A DNA stretch of 64,000 nucleotides from Rhizobium sp. N324. GTDB taxonomy: Bacteria; Pseudomonadota; Alphaproteobacteria; Rhizobiales; Rhizobiaceae. The stretch covers positions 4,259,501 through 4,323,500 of the forward strand of contig NZ_CP013630.1 in NCBI RefSeq assembly GCF_001664485.1. The letters run 5' to 3'. The translations under genes were made by a program, and so were the position numbers. The notes beneath the pieces are model-generated. The model was not told where the DNA came from. It saw nothing but the letters and a program-made list of their open reading frames with translations, and made no database searches. How positions within the stretch are numbered: position 1 is the first letter of the stretch; every line of letters starts with the position of its first letter. Positions 19,238 through 28,343 of the stretch are shown in pieces.

Positions 19238-20191
19238 ATGGTGGATCTGAGCCGCGTCCATGTGGAATCCTTCCTGGAGATGATGAGCGCCGAGCGCGGT
19301 GCGGCCGCCAACACGCTGCAATCCTACGAACGCGATCTCGACGATGTCCATTCGTTCCTGACCGGGCGCAGCGTGCGGCTGACCGAAGCCGCCTCCGCCG
19401 ATCTTTCCGCCTATCTCGCCTCGCTCGCCCAAAAAGGTTTCAAACCCTCTTCCCAGGCGCGCCGGCTTGCCGCCATGCGGCAATTCTACAAGTTCCTCTA
19501 TGCCGAGGGCCTGAGGACCGACGATCCCACCGGCATTCTCGACGCCCCGAAAAAAGGCCGTCCGCTGCCGAAGACGATGGGCGTCGAGGAAGTCGGCAAG
19601 CTGCTTTCACAAGCCGAAGCCGAGGCGGGAGATGCAGCGCCCGGCCAGTTGCAGCGGCTGCGCATGCTGGCGCTGCTGGAACTGCTCTATGCCACCGGCA
19701 TGCGCGTCAGCGAACTGGTTTCGCTTCCCGCCCGCGTGCTCGATCAGGAAGGCCGCTTCCTGATGATCCGCGGCAAGGGCAACAAGGAGCGGCTGGTGCC
19801 GCTGTCGCAATCGGCGATAGCGGCGCTGAAAGCCTATGGGCGCCTGCTGGCAGCGGAAAATGCTGCGGCCAAGGCCCCGCAGGAAAGCCCATGGCTGTTT
19901 CCGGCCGCCTCGAAGGAGGGCTATCTGCCGCGCCAGGTTTTCGCCCGCGACCTCAAGAACCTGGCGATCCGCGCCGGCCTGACGCCGTCGATGATCTCGC
20001 CGCATGTGATGCGCCACGCCTTTGCCAGCCACCTGCTGGCCAATGGCGCCGATCTGCGCGTCGTGCAGGAACTCCTCGGCCATTCGGACATTTCGACCAC
20101 ACAGATCTACACGCATGTGCTCGAAGAGAGGCTGCAGCAGCTTGTCCAGACGCATCACCCCCTTGCCAAACAGGCGAAAAAGCACGAATAG
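19238..20191 (+). CDS. xerD: Tyrosine recombinase XerD
   Basis: Site-specific recombinase that with XerC resolves chromosome dimers at dif. The 317-residue protein has the SAM-like N-terminal core-binding domain and all catalytic residues: R156 (GMRVSEL), K180, H256 and R259 (HVMRH), H282 (LGHSD) and the nucleophile Y291 (QIYTHV). ATG 19238 starts [16 protein letters not shown]; the open frame extending to 19040 overlaps the small membrane ORF and is not coding. Confidence 0.94.
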   Translation: MVDLSRVHVESFLEMMSAERGAAANTLQSYERDLDDVHSFLTGRSVRLTEAASADLSAYLASLAQKGFKPSSQARRLAAMRQFYKFLYAEGLRTDDPTGILDAPKKGRPLPKTMGVEEVGKLLSQAEAEAGDAAPGQLQRLRMLALLELLYATGMRVSELVSLPARVLDQEGRFLMIRGKGNKERLVPLSQSAIAALKAYGRLLAAENAAAKAPQESPWLFPAASKEGYLPRQVFARDLKNLAIRAGLTPSMISPHVMRHAFASHLLANGADLRVVQELLGHSDISTTQIYTHVLEERLQQLVQTHHPLAKQAKKHE

Positions 20192-20253
20192 GACCGGCGA
20201 CAAAGGGCGGAGCCAGGAAAACGCCCCGGGCACAAGGAACGGAAACGCACCTC

Positions 20254-21207
20254 ATGCACAATTATCTCGACTTCGAAAAGCCGATCTCCGACCTCGAAGG
20301 CAAGATCATCGAGCTGAAGAAGCTCGCATCGGAAGACGAGAGCATCGACACCACCGATGAAATCGGCAGGCTGGAGGTTCGCGTCCGTGAGGCGATCCTC
20401 GAAATCTATTCCAAGCTCAATCCCTGGCAGAAGACCCAGGTCGCCCGCCATCCGCAGCGCCCGCATTTCGTCGACTACGCCAAGACGCTGTTCCAGGAAT
20501 TCACGCCGCTCGCCGGCGACCGCAAATTTTCCGAGGATGCGGCGATCCAGGCCGGCCTTGCCCGCTTCCGCGGCCAGCCCGTGGCCGTCGTCGGCCAGGA
20601 AAAGGGCAACGACACCAAGACCCGCCTGAAGCACAATTTCGGCAGCCCCCGGCCGGAAGGCTACCGCAAGGCGATCCGCATTCTCGAAATGGCCGATCGT
20701 TTCGGCCTGCCGGTGATTTCGCTGGTGGATACGGCGGGCGCCTATCCCGGCGTCGGCGCCGAAGAGCGCGGCCAGGCCGAGGCGATCGCCCGCTCGACGG
20801 AAATGTGCCTCGGCGTCAAGGTTCCGCTGGTTTCCGTCGTCATCGGCGAGGGCGGCTCCGGTGGCGCGATCGCGATTGCCACCGGCAACAAGGTCTATAT
20901 GCTCGAGCATTCGATCTACAGCGTGATCTCGCCGGAAGGCGCCGCCTCCATCCTCTGGCGCGATTCCACCCGCGCCCGGGAGGCGGCGACCAATATGAAG
21001 ATCACCGCCGAAGACCTGAAAGCGCTCGGCGTCATCGACGGCATCATTTCCGAGCCGCTCGGCGGCGCGCATCGCGATCCCGACAGCGTCATCGCCGCGA
21101 CCGGCGACATGATCGCCAATGCGCTCGGCGAAATGGCCTCGCGTTCGGGCGAACAGCTGCGCAACGAGCGGCGCCAGAAGTTCCTCAATATGGGCCGCAA
21201 TCTTTAG
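20254..21207 (+). CDS. accA: Acetyl-CoA carboxylase carboxyltransferase subunit alpha
   Basis: Transfers the carboxyl group from biotin to acetyl-CoA with AccD in fatty acid synthesis. The 317-residue protein begins [18 protein letters not shown] and shows [24 protein letters not shown] and the oxyanion-hole GEGGSGGA. Length is standard. It follows xerD by 62 bp. A long hairpin begins at its stop codon (repeat entry). Confidence 0.95.
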   Translation: MHNYLDFEKPISDLEGKIIELKKLASEDESIDTTDEIGRLEVRVREAILEIYSKLNPWQKTQVARHPQRPHFVDYAKTLFQEFTPLAGDRKFSEDAAIQAGLARFRGQPVAVVGQEKGNDTKTRLKHNFGSPRPEGYRKAIRILEMADRFGLPVISLVDTAGAYPGVGAEERGQAEAIARSTEMCLGVKVPLVSVVIGEGGSGGAIAIATGNKVYMLEHSIYSVISPEGAASILWRDSTRAREAATNMKITAEDLKALGVIDGIISEPLGGAHRDPDSVIAATGDMIANALGEMASRSGEQLRNERRQKFLNMGRNL

Positions 21208-21356
21208 AACAGGATGATTTTAGGCCCGGTTGGCCTAAAATCTGAATCCTGTTCTACATTAAAGAGTTGGAGCATGATGTCGTCCGAAAACCGCGCACAC
21301 TTTTCGGCATCATGCTCTAAAGCCGCGGAAAAGCGCTGATACTTTTCGGCATCATG
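21206..21356. repeat. Cluster of Rhizobium-type intergenic palindromes
   Basis: First dyad at 21206-21255: arms beginning AGAACAGGAT, pairing over about 21 bases with a 3-base bulge; it overlaps the accA stop and could end transcription. Second dyad at 21270-21317: GAGCATGATG against CATCATGCTC with inner CCGAAAA/TTTTCGG. A further copy of the right arm (ACTTTTCGGCATCATG) recurs at 21341-21356, 42 bases on. These words recur between genes in Rhizobium chromosomes (family memory, not searched). Confidence 0.7.
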
Positions 21357-21555
21357 TCCGAGACAAATTCGGCTTTCACCGATTGGGGCCAAATCTTGGC
21401 CACATTGATATTATCTGTAGCATTCGCGCTTGCGGGGATGTTCAGGGCACGTCATAGGCTGGTAAGGATTTATAAAGTATAAGCCGCCTATGATTCCGTC
21501 TGATGCCCGAACTCCATAGGCGGACCGGGTCGCATTATCTTTATGGGCTATTTGG
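21357..21555. other. Intergenic region upstream of the L,D-transpeptidase
   Basis: About 200 bases with no credible gene. It must hold the promoter for the transpeptidase. A pair of CATAGGCGG/CCGCCTATG words (about 21485 and 21517) forms an inverted repeat. Confidence 0.4.
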
Positions 21556-22794
21556 ATGCGCATACGTTATTTTGCCTATGTTTCCCTCATGGCGCTGGCT
21601 CTGACCGGCTGCAATGACGCGTTGGAAACCGCGCAGGTCGATCTCTCCAAGGTCAAGAACAAGGTCGAGCAGCCGCTTCCTGCCCATATCCTTACCGCCA
21701 TGTCCGCCAAGGGCATGGACCGCAACTCGCCGATCATGATCCGCATCTTCAAGGAGGAAGGTGCCATGGAGATCTGGAAGGCGAAGACCGACAACCGTTT
21801 CGACAAGATCGCCGACTACAAGATCTGCGCCTGGTCCGGCCGTCTCGGCCCGAAGGTCAAGACCGGCGACCGGCAGGCGCCGGAAGGTTTCTACGACCTG
21901 ACGCGCGCCAACCTGAACCCCAATTCCAAATATTATCTGGCGATCAACACCGGCTTCCCGAACCGCTACGACGCGGCGAACGGCCGCACCGGCTCCGATC
22001 TGATGATCCATGGCGCCTGCTCGTCCTCCGGCTGCTATTCGATGACCGACCAGCAGGTGCTTGAAATTTACGCCTTTGCCCGCGACGCCTTCAAGGGCGG
22101 CCAGGCGACCGTGCAACTGCAGGCCTTCCCCTTCCGCATGACGGCGGAAAACATGGTCAAGCATCGCCTCGACAGCAATTACGACTTCTGGAAGATGCTG
22201 AAGGTCGGCTACGACAATTTCGAAGTGACGAAGCGCCCGCCCGAGGTGGCCGTCTGCGAGAAGAAATACGTCTTCAACCAGCAGGTAACCGATGGCGGCG
22301 CCTTCAATGCCGCCGGCAAATGCCCTGCCATGTCGACGCCGCCGGCGCTGACGGCCGCCCTTGCCTCCTACGGCAAGACCTATGATGCCGACTACGCCAA
22401 GGCGATGAGCAAATTCGACGGCATGGCCTGGTACGATCCGTCCGAAGCCGAGCGCAAGGCCGTGGTCGCCAAAACGCGCAAGGGCCGCGAACTCGCTTAT
22501 GCCCCGACTGGCACCTCGCTCGAAGCCGGCCGCATGGTCAAGGTCGCCGAACTCGAAGACCTGATGGCCAAGCGCACCGCCCAGGGCCTTACCGCCAAAT
22601 CAGCGCCGGGCGCCACGCCTGCAGCCGCTGCCCAGCCGCAGGCGCAGGCCCAGCCAATGGCAGTCGCCGCCGCGACGCCCGTGGCCGTGCCGGTGCCGAT
22701 GCCGAATCCGCTGGCCTATATGGCGCCCGAACCGCAGGAAACCGCTGAGGCCGCGGCAAAGAAGCCGTTCTGGAAATTCTGGGCGCGGAACTGA
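21556..22794 (+). CDS. L,D-transpeptidase family lipoprotein (YkuD/YafK-like)
   Basis: A 412-residue envelope protein. The signal peptide ends in a lipobox (LALTGC, Cys19). The catalytic YkuD motif HGACSSSGC is at 152-160 with nucleophile Cys160, so it probably forms or modifies peptidoglycan 3-3 cross-links or attaches protein to peptidoglycan. After residue 340 an Ala/Pro/Gln-rich low-complexity tail precedes a conserved-looking KKPFWKFWARN end. It is followed 5 bp later by the TusA-like gene. Confidence 0.87.
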   Translation: MRIRYFAYVSLMALALTGCNDALETAQVDLSKVKNKVEQPLPAHILTAMSAKGMDRNSPIMIRIFKEEGAMEIWKAKTDNRFDKIADYKICAWSGRLGPKVKTGDRQAPEGFYDLTRANLNPNSKYYLAINTGFPNRYDAANGRTGSDLMIHGACSSSGCYSMTDQQVLEIYAFARDAFKGGQATVQLQAFPFRMTAENMVKHRLDSNYDFWKMLKVGYDNFEVTKRPPEVAVCEKKYVFNQQVTDGGAFNAAGKCPAMSTPPALTAALASYGKTYDADYAKAMSKFDGMAWYDPSEAERKAVVAKTRKGRELAYAPTGTSLEAGRMVKVAELEDLMAKRTAQGLTAKSAPGATPAAAAQPQAQAQPMAVAAATPVAVPVPMPNPLAYMAPEPQETAEAAAKKPFWKFWARN

Positions 22795-22799
22795 ACGGC

Positions 22800-23024
22800 T
22801 TGGACCCCGTTCTCTACGATCTTCGCGGCCTGAAATGCCCCTTCCCCGTGATCAAGACACGCAAAAAGCTTGCCGCCATGGCAAGCGGCACGTTCATCCG
22901 CGTCGACACCACCGATCCGCTGGCGGTGATCGACATGCCGCATTTCTGCAATGAGGACGGCCACGAACTGGTCGAGACCGAAAAGACCGAAACCGGCCAC
23001 CGCTTCCTGATCCGCAAGCGCTGA
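22800..23024 (+). CDS. Sulfurtransferase TusA family protein
   Basis: A 74-residue single-domain protein with the TusA persulfide cysteine motif LRGLKCPFPVIK. The likely start is TTG at 22800, five bases past the transpeptidase stop; no ATG or GTG is available before the conserved strand. Family members carry sulfur as cysteine persulfide for thiouridine or cofactor synthesis; the partner here is unknown. Confidence 0.83.
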   Translation: MDPVLYDLRGLKCPFPVIKTRKKLAAMASGTFIRVDTTDPLAVIDMPHFCNEDGHELVETEKTETGHRFLIRKR

Positions 23025-23058
23025 GCAATTCCGCAAAAGGTGCGAAGCAGTTCTTGCT

Positions 23059-24273
23059 CTAAATCCGCATACCTGGAATGGCGAGCGGATTGTCGGATAG
23101 CGCCGCCCGATCCGGCATGTCGATGCGCGGCTTGCCGAGGAAGGCGTCGAACAAATCCTTGACGAAGGCTTCCGGCAGATCCTTGGTGATCAGCACCATG
23201 CGCGTGCGCCGGTCTTTCGGGTCCGGCCAGGCGGCAAGCCGCACCGGCGGATGGAAGATGCTTTGCACCCCATGCAGCACCAGCGGCCGGTCCGGCCGAT
23301 CGGAGACGGACACGATCGCCTTCATCCGGAGCAGCTTCTCGCCATGGGCCGAGCGCAGGAGATCGATGAACATGTCGAGCGCCATCGGATCGATCGGCTT
23401 CTCCTCGATAATCGAGAAGGAGCGGATCGAGGCATCGTGACGGTTGACGTCGTGCGGGTCCTGATGCGCATGATCGCCATCATGATCATGGTGGTGATGA
23501 TCATGATGGTGGTGGCCGTGGTGATCCCCACCCTGGTTATGGGCGTGGCCGTGGTCGTGATCTCCATCACGACCGTGGTTGTGATCGTGATGTGCCTCGT
23601 GCGCATCCTCGTCCTGCAGCCAGCGGCCGACATCGGCAATCTTCGTCGCCGGATCGTAGAGCCCGTTGACCAGCACCGCGGCGCTGCCGGCCTCAGTGCT
23701 GTCGGCATCCATCATCGCGGCCCGCGGATTGAGCGCCCGCAGGCGCTTTTCCAGCTCGTCGGTTGCCTCGGCCATCGCCTTCTTCGAGACGATCAGCCGG
23801 TCGGCGACCGCCGCCTGCTTGCGTGCTTCCTCGTGATTGTCGAGGGTTTGCAGCCCGTTCACCGCATCGACAACGGTCACGACACCATCGAGTTCGAAAT
23901 TTTGGGCGATGACCGGATTGCCCATGATCGCCTGCATGACCGGGGCGGGATCGGCAAGGCCGGTCGTTTCGATAACGACGCGCTTCACTGGCTTGACGCG
24001 GCCCGTCTGCACGGCATCCATCAGATTTGCCAGCGTATCCACCAGCTCGCCGCGCACGGTGCAGCAGAGGCAGCCGTCTGACAGCTCGATAATCGAATCG
24101 CCGGAGCTTTCGACCAGGAGATGATCGATGCCGACATCGCCGAATTCATTGATGATGACGGCCGCATCCTTCATTGCGGGATCTTTGAGGATGCGGTTGA
24201 GCAGCGTCGATTTGCCGGCACCGAGAAAGCCGGTCAGGATAGTGACCGGAATCCTGTCGTTGAGCGCGCTCAT
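23059..24273 (-). CDS. CobW/COG0523 family metallochaperone GTPase with His-rich linker
   Basis: A 404-residue P-loop GTPase: Walker A GFLGAGKST at 15-23, the metal-binding CXCC motif (CLCC) at 68-71, and a C-terminal CobW domain. Between them, residues about 225-280 hold 24 histidines in roughly 56 positions, mixed with Asp and Gly. This suggests zinc or cobalt binding, as in zinc-responsive COG0523 proteins; the cobalamin name is historical. It sits alone between tusA-like and the carboxypeptidase gene. Confidence 0.9.
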   Translation of the reverse strand: MSALNDRIPVTILTGFLGAGKSTLLNRILKDPAMKDAAVIINEFGDVGIDHLLVESSGDSIIELSDGCLCCTVRGELVDTLANLMDAVQTGRVKPVKRVVIETTGLADPAPVMQAIMGNPVIAQNFELDGVVTVVDAVNGLQTLDNHEEARKQAAVADRLIVSKKAMAEATDELEKRLRALNPRAAMMDADSTEAGSAAVLVNGLYDPATKIADVGRWLQDEDAHEAHHDHNHGRDGDHDHGHAHNQGGDHHGHHHHDHHHHDHDGDHAHQDPHDVNRHDASIRSFSIIEEKPIDPMALDMFIDLLRSAHGEKLLRMKAIVSVSDRPDRPLVLHGVQSIFHPPVRLAAWPDPKDRRTRMVLITKDLPEAFVKDLFDAFLGKPRIDMPDRAALSDNPLAIPGMRI

Positions 24274-24297
24274 GTCGTTCGACCTTGAAATATGATC

Positions 24298-25431
24298 TTA
24301 GAAAGATGTCGGGCGCGGCATCGGCACCGGCACGTTGGCGATGCCTCCGGCCGTATCGCCGGTCGCCACTTTTTCCGGCTGCTGCGCCGGCTGCGGATCC
24401 TGACCGGGAATGAGGCCGGCAAAGACGAACCGCGGATCGTGGTCCATTTCCAGGATATAGGGCGACTGCACCTTCATGCGGCCGACTTCGTCGCGCGTTT
24501 CGCTGCGTATCTTGGCGCCCTTGGCGCTGCAGATGTCGGCGGAGATGTCGGTCACCTGGTCCTGTCCCTGCCCGTAGGGCCGCAGCGAACCGAGCGTCTC
24601 ATTGCCGGGAAACTGCGCGGTGAAACCTTTCTGCAGAAGGTTCGCCGTCGCATCGGCGCGCGCCGCCAGGCTGTCGGTGCCGAGCACGACCGAGACGATG
24701 GTGCGGCCGTTGCGGGTCGCCGAACCGATCTGGTTGAAGCCCGAGGCACAGATGAAGCCGGTCTTCATGCCGTCGGCGCCGGCGAAGCGGCCGATCAGCA
24801 TGTTGAGGCTCGGCACGTTCTGCTGGCCGTTGGTGAAACCCTCAAGCGCGAAATAAGAGGCATATTGCGGAAAATCGCGGCGCAGCGCCACGGTCAGCAC
24901 GGCAAGATCGCGCGCCGTCGTATACTGCCCCTTGCCCGGCAGGCCGTTCGGATTGACGAAATGCGAATCCGTCATGCCGAGCTTCAGCGCCTCGCCGTTC
25001 ATCCGCGTCACGAAGCCTTCCTGCGTGCCGCCGATGGCTTCGGCGACCGCGACGGCAATGTCGTTGGCCGATTTCACCATCAGGATCTTCAGCGCGCTAT
25101 CGAGCGTCAGCTTCTGGCCCGGCTTGAAATACATCTTGGCGGCCGGCTGCGCGGCGGCGCGCTTGCTCATGACGACAGGCGTATCGAGGCTGATCTGGCC
25201 GGCGCGGATGGCGTCGAACACGGTGTAGACGGTCATCAGCTTGGTAAGCGAGGCCGGATACCACTTGCGGAAGGCTTCTTCATGCTCGAGCACGCGGCCG
25301 GTCTGCACATCGACGAGAATATGCGGATTGGCCTGGGCAAGGGGAATCGCGGCAAGAAAACCGGCAGTCGCAGCGACCACGAAACGCAACGGCCGCAAAA
25401 CGGCAAACAAACGGAAGTGGCTCGTCGACAC
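24298..25431 (-). CDS. Serine D-alanyl-D-alanine carboxypeptidase (PBP5-type)
   Basis: Periplasmic peptidase S11 trimming the terminal D-alanine of peptidoglycan stems. All three motifs are visible: SLTK at 61-64, SAN at 121-123 and KTG at 223-225. Signal peptide or anchor spans about residues 12-34. The 377-residue length and a C-terminal domain fit DacF/DacC-like enzymes; a classic C-terminal amphipathic anchor is not obvious, as the end is a proline/methionine-rich tail. It precedes the cobW gene by 24 bp. Confidence 0.9.
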   Translation of the reverse strand: MSTSHFRLFAVLRPLRFVVAATAGFLAAIPLAQANPHILVDVQTGRVLEHEEAFRKWYPASLTKLMTVYTVFDAIRAGQISLDTPVVMSKRAAAQPAAKMYFKPGQKLTLDSALKILMVKSANDIAVAVAEAIGGTQEGFVTRMNGEALKLGMTDSHFVNPNGLPGKGQYTTARDLAVLTVALRRDFPQYASYFALEGFTNGQQNVPSLNMLIGRFAGADGMKTGFICASGFNQIGSATRNGRTIVSVVLGTDSLAARADATANLLQKGFTAQFPGNETLGSLRPYGQGQDQVTDISADICSAKGAKIRSETRDEVGRMKVQSPYILEMDHDPRFVFAGLIPGQDPQPAQQPEKVATGDTAGGIANVPVPMPRPTSF

Positions 25432-25616
25432 AGTTCGTCCTTCGGATATCAGGAAAATCTCGAAACCTTCCCCTATTTAGCCTATATGGCTATGACATGG
25501 CAAAGGTCATTGACTAAGTAATTTCCACAGGCTCACGCCCCAGCCTCCTCACCCCCCGCCTCACGCCCTTGTGATGCGATGAAAGACTGCCGGGATTTCA
25601 TAACAGGAACGCCAAC

Positions 25617-26780
25617 ATGCCGATTTTGAACAGAGCCGCCGAATTGCAGGACGAAGTCGCCGAGTGGCGCCGCCATATTCACGCCCGGCCCGAGCTCCTC
25701 TTCGCGGTTGAGAACACGGCCGCCTTCGTCGCTGAAAAACTCAAGGAATTCGGCGTCGACGAGATCGTCACCGGCATTGGCCGCACCGGCGTCGTCGGCC
25801 TGATCAGAGGCAAGGGCGAGGGCCGCCGCACTGTCGGCCTGCGCGCCGACATGGACGCCCTGCCGCTGACCGAAATATCAGGCAAGCCCTGGGCCTCGAA
25901 GACGCCGGGCAAGATGCATGCCTGCGGCCATGACGGCCACACCGCCATGCTGCTCGGCGCCGCGAAATACCTGGCCGAGACGCGCAACTTCAACGGCAAC
26001 ATCGCCGTCATCTTCCAGCCCGCCGAAGAAGGCGGCGGCGGCGGCAACCTGATGGTCAAGGACGGCATGATGGAGCGCTTCGGCATCGAAGAGGTCTACG
26101 GCATGCACAATCTGCCGGGCCTGCCGGTGGGACAGTTCGCCACCCGCAAGGGCGCGATCATGGCGGCGACCGACGAATTCACCGTCACCATCAAGGGCCG
26201 CGGCGGCCACGCCGCCCAGCCGCACCGGACGATCGACCCGATCGCCATCGGCGCCCAGATCGTCGCCAACCTGCAGATGATCGCCTCGCGCACCGCCGAT
26301 CCGATCAGCTCGGTCGTCGTCTCGGTGACCAAGTTCAATGCCGGTTTCGCCCATAATGTCATCCCGAACGATGCGACCTTCGCCGGCACGGTGCGCACCC
26401 TCGACCCGGAGGTGCGCACGCTTGCCGAGACGCGGTTCCGCCAGATCGTCGAGGGCATCTCCGCCGCCCACGGCGCCGAGGCCGAGATCGGCTTCAACCG
26501 CAATTACCCCGTCACCATCAACCATCCCGATGAAACCGAGCATGCGGTCGCCACCGCCAGCGCCATTGCCGGCGAGGGCAACGTCAACGCCGAGATCGAC
26601 CCGATGATGGGCGGCGAGGATTTCTCCTACATGCTGAACGCCCGCCCCGGCGCCTTCATCTTCATCGGCAACGGCGACAGCGCCGGCCTGCACAATCCGG
26701 CCTACGACTTCAACGACGACGCCATCGCCCACGGCATCTCCTACTGGGTCCGCCTGGCCGAACAACGCCTGGGCGCCTGA
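25617..26780 (+). CDS. M20 family amidohydrolase
   Basis: A 387-residue cytosolic zinc peptidase of the hippurate/IAA-amino-acid hydrolase (M20D) group. Evidence: EWRRHIHARPELLF, GLRADMDALPL, ACGHDGHTAML with metal ligands, FQPAEEGGGG with the catalytic Glu, a central dimerisation domain and the C-terminal MMGGEDFSYM. The substrate could be an N-acyl amino acid, hippurate or auxin conjugate and cannot be told from sequence. A terminator follows the stop. Confidence 0.88.
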   Translation: MPILNRAAELQDEVAEWRRHIHARPELLFAVENTAAFVAEKLKEFGVDEIVTGIGRTGVVGLIRGKGEGRRTVGLRADMDALPLTEISGKPWASKTPGKMHACGHDGHTAMLLGAAKYLAETRNFNGNIAVIFQPAEEGGGGGNLMVKDGMMERFGIEEVYGMHNLPGLPVGQFATRKGAIMAATDEFTVTIKGRGGHAAQPHRTIDPIAIGAQIVANLQMIASRTADPISSVVVSVTKFNAGFAHNVIPNDATFAGTVRTLDPEVRTLAETRFRQIVEGISAAHGAEAEIGFNRNYPVTINHPDETEHAVATASAIAGEGNVNAEIDPMMGGEDFSYMLNARPGAFIFIGNGDSAGLHNPAYDFNDDAIAHGISYWVRLAEQRLGA

Positions 26781-26788
26781 CAACAATT

Positions 26789-26816
26789 AAGGCTTGGCTT
26801 CGCGCCAAGCCTTTTG
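26789..26816 (+). terminator. Rho-independent terminator after the amidohydrolase
   Basis: Perfect 10-bp stem AAGGCTTGGC (26789-26798) with GCCAAGCCTT (26804-26813) around a 5-base loop, then TTGT. It resembles the rpmB terminator core (AAGGCTTG...CAAGCCTTTTGT). Confidence 0.8.
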
Positions 26817-26822
26817 TATGCA
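26793..26822 (+). promoter_or_regulatory. Candidate tRNA-Arg promoter overlapping the terminator
   Basis: TTGGCT at 26794-26799, 17-base spacer and TATGCA at 26817-26822, which would put the start near 26829, four bases before the tRNA. There are only 17 bases between terminator and tRNA, so any tRNA promoter must share bases with the hairpin. Weak -10 match. Confidence 0.4.
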
Positions 26823-26832
26823 TGGCTTCAGT

Positions 26833-26909
26833 GGTCCCGTAGCTCAGCAGGATAGAGCACCAGATTCCTAATCTGGGGGTCACGCGTTCGAATCGCGTCG
26901 GGATCACCA
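26833..26909 (+). tRNA. tRNA-Arg (anticodon CCU)
   Basis: Full cloverleaf: acceptor GGTCCCG/CGGGATC, D arm with AGCAGGAT, anticodon stem CCAGA/TCTGG with loop TTCCTAA giving anticodon CCT, T arm ACGCG-TTCGAAT-CGCGT, discriminator A and encoded CCA (26907-26909). It reads AGG codons. It marks the left border of a region of gene remnants, a usual position for island integration. Confidence 0.95.
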
Positions 26910-27111
26910 TTTTTTCAATTGCTTAAGGCCAGCGCAAAGCTTGCAGAGTGCCATGGAGATGCGCGGCCAAGACAATAGGCCGAATACAGTCGCAAGACAT
27001 TCAATCCCGAATGGAACGGAGTAAGCATCGACCCAAACAAGCCAAGTATCCAAGCTGATCTTCTGGGTATCGTGGCAAATGCCGGGAGAATGGTCATAAC
27101 GAGCGAGCAAG
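26910..27111. other. Region after the tRNA with no intact gene
   Basis: About 200 bases between the tRNA and the ELVW-motif remnant. The open frames on the minus strand give cysteine- and serine-rich sequences with no recognisable domain, and I do not believe they are genes. Base composition is lower in GC than neighbours, in keeping with acquired or decayed DNA. Confidence 0.4.
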
Positions 27112-27261
27112 ATGATGGATGAGCCGACTCCGGAGGAACTGAAGCGCATTTTGACGCGACAAGAGCTGCACGAGCTGGTTTGGTCGACACCTATACAGAA
27201 GAACACCTATTTCCCGGTGCACAGTCTTGATGAAGACGGCAACGTGGGCGGGTCGGCATGA
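27112..27261 (+). pseudogene. Truncated remnant of a hypothetical gene with an ELVW motif
   Basis: A 49-codon frame: MMDEPTPEELKRILTRQELHELVWSTPIQK, then 19 unrelated-looking residues and TGA. The LTRxELxELVWSxPxxK start is one I recall as the N-terminus of larger rhizobial hypothetical proteins that continue with a helix-turn-helix-like segment; here the match stops after about 30 residues. It is probably a 5' fragment fused to random sequence by a deletion. Confidence 0.45.
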
Positions 27262-27287
27262 ATTTTGATATGGTGTGAAGCCGACGA

Positions 27288-27758
27288 TTAGCGGGGAAAT
27301 AAATCATCCCGGAACTTGTAATAGCTGCAGTTGTTCATCGAATAGAACTCCAATCCAGAACCTAGTTCGTTCCGTGAAAGTTCCCATTCGAACGTGTCGT
27401 CACCACCGAGGCCGGTAATCAACGCCATTTTGGCCAGTTCCATGAAAGGGCCTGGGGGAAAGGCTGCCCCGTACACGGTCGCTTCCTTGCGTGGGTATTT
27501 GCCTTTGATAACCCGCGTGATTTCCAAATCGATCCGTATCATCCGGGTCGGAACGTTGGGATCCGCCGCTAGCAAACCTGATTCTCCCATCGACAGCGAC
27601 TTCACACGAGCCTGAACCACGACCTCCGCCTGGGCCAGCAGTTCACTTTGGGGAGGACATTTAGGGGTAGCGGCTGCTGGCTTGAGGCCAATAACTGCCA
27701 GGAGCAAAATGGCCTCAAAGCAGAGGTGCATAACTGTGTTCGGAATCGCTCGTTGCAT
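27288..27758 (-). CDS. Hypothetical exported protein
   Basis: A 156-residue protein starting MQRAIPNTVMHLCFEAILLLAV with a signal peptide to about residue 28. ATG 27758 has an AAGGAAA ribosome site 7 bases upstream; the longer open frame is inside the ligD remnant. The mature part has CPPQSELLAQAEVVVQARV, RIDLEITRVIKGKYP and a C-terminal NNCSYYKFRDDL; two cysteines (one early, one late) could form a disulfide. No function recognised. It appears intact within otherwise decayed surroundings. Confidence 0.6.
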   Translation of the reverse strand: MQRAIPNTVMHLCFEAILLLAVIGLKPAAATPKCPPQSELLAQAEVVVQARVKSLSMGESGLLAADPNVPTRMIRIDLEITRVIKGKYPRKEATVYGAAFPPGPFMELAKMALITGLGGDDTFEWELSRNELGSGLEFYSMNNCSYYKFRDDLFPR

Positions 27759-27825
27759 GGTTGTTTCCTTTCTCACAGCGATGCCTATGCCGCCTCGATT
27801 GTGTGTGGCTGAACGCGGCTTCGCA

Positions 27826-28300
27826 TTCCAGCTGACAAACCGCAGCGTTATCCTGCACCTCCCGCAGCCCCTTGTATGAGGCATGCCGCAGCTTGCCGTC
27901 ATGCGTCCACGCCCGATATTCAATCTCCGCAACAAGCTTCGGATCGATAAAGACTGCGTTTCGATTCCATCCGGTACCGACAGCGAGTTTGCCAATGATC
28001 AGCTTGTCCAACTGCTGCCGGAGCTTACCTGTGGAACGCTCATTGATGCCGGTCCCCACTCCTCCGACATAGATGAGCTCGTTTCCCTTGCCCGCGGCGA
28101 GTAGCAGCCGCCCAATGCCGCCGAATGATGCTGTCCGCCTTCTAATACCCAACGATCAAAAAGCTATCGCTCTGGACGCATTTGATCGTCACCCAGTCGC
28201 CGAGGCGGCCCGCTGAGATACGGGCTGTTGCGGTCTTTCGCGATGATGCCTTCAAGGTCATGTTCGCATACGATCTGCAGACGCGTCTCGCTGTATCCAC
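27826..28300 (-). pseudogene. ligD: 3' remnant of an NHEJ ATP-dependent DNA ligase (LigD), frameshifted
   Basis: Only the C-terminal ligase/OB part of a LigD-like enzyme is left, read in three frames. From 28300 down, one frame reads VCEHDLEGIIAKDRNSPYLSG. A +1 shift then gives RLGDWVTIKCVQSDSFLIVGY followed by a stop. A second shift gives ASFGGIGRLLLAAGKGNEL, YVGGVGTG, AEIEYRAWTHDGKLRHASYK and GLREVQDNAAV to about 27826. These match the nucleotidyltransferase motif V and OB-fold of LigD as I know it. About 160 residues survive of an 800-plus residue enzyme. The hypothetical exported gene starts just past the end. Confidence 0.75.
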
Positions 28301-28329
28301 ATTAATTGTTGTCCGTGGCATTGAATTAT

Positions 28330-28339
28330 TGTAGATACA
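28330..28339. promoter_or_regulatory. Candidate BrnA operator
   Basis: TGTA-GA-TACA palindrome five bases before the brnT ATG, within longer AT-rich partial symmetry (ATT..TAAT). BrnA antitoxins repress their own operon, so an inverted repeat over the start site is expected; the assignment is inferred. Confidence 0.4.
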
Positions 28340-28343
28340 CTTA

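Noticed and set aside
23460..23600. Low-complexity GATCAT/GGTGGT stretch looked like a microsatellite or CRISPR-like repeat
   Set aside because: It is the coding strand complement of the histidine-rich CobW linker; units are not equal in length and have no spacers.
26904..27206. 100-codon minus-strand frame just after the tRNA
   Set aside because: Cysteine- and serine-rich with no domain, overlaps the tRNA end, no ribosome site, and the plus strand carries a recognisable remnant.
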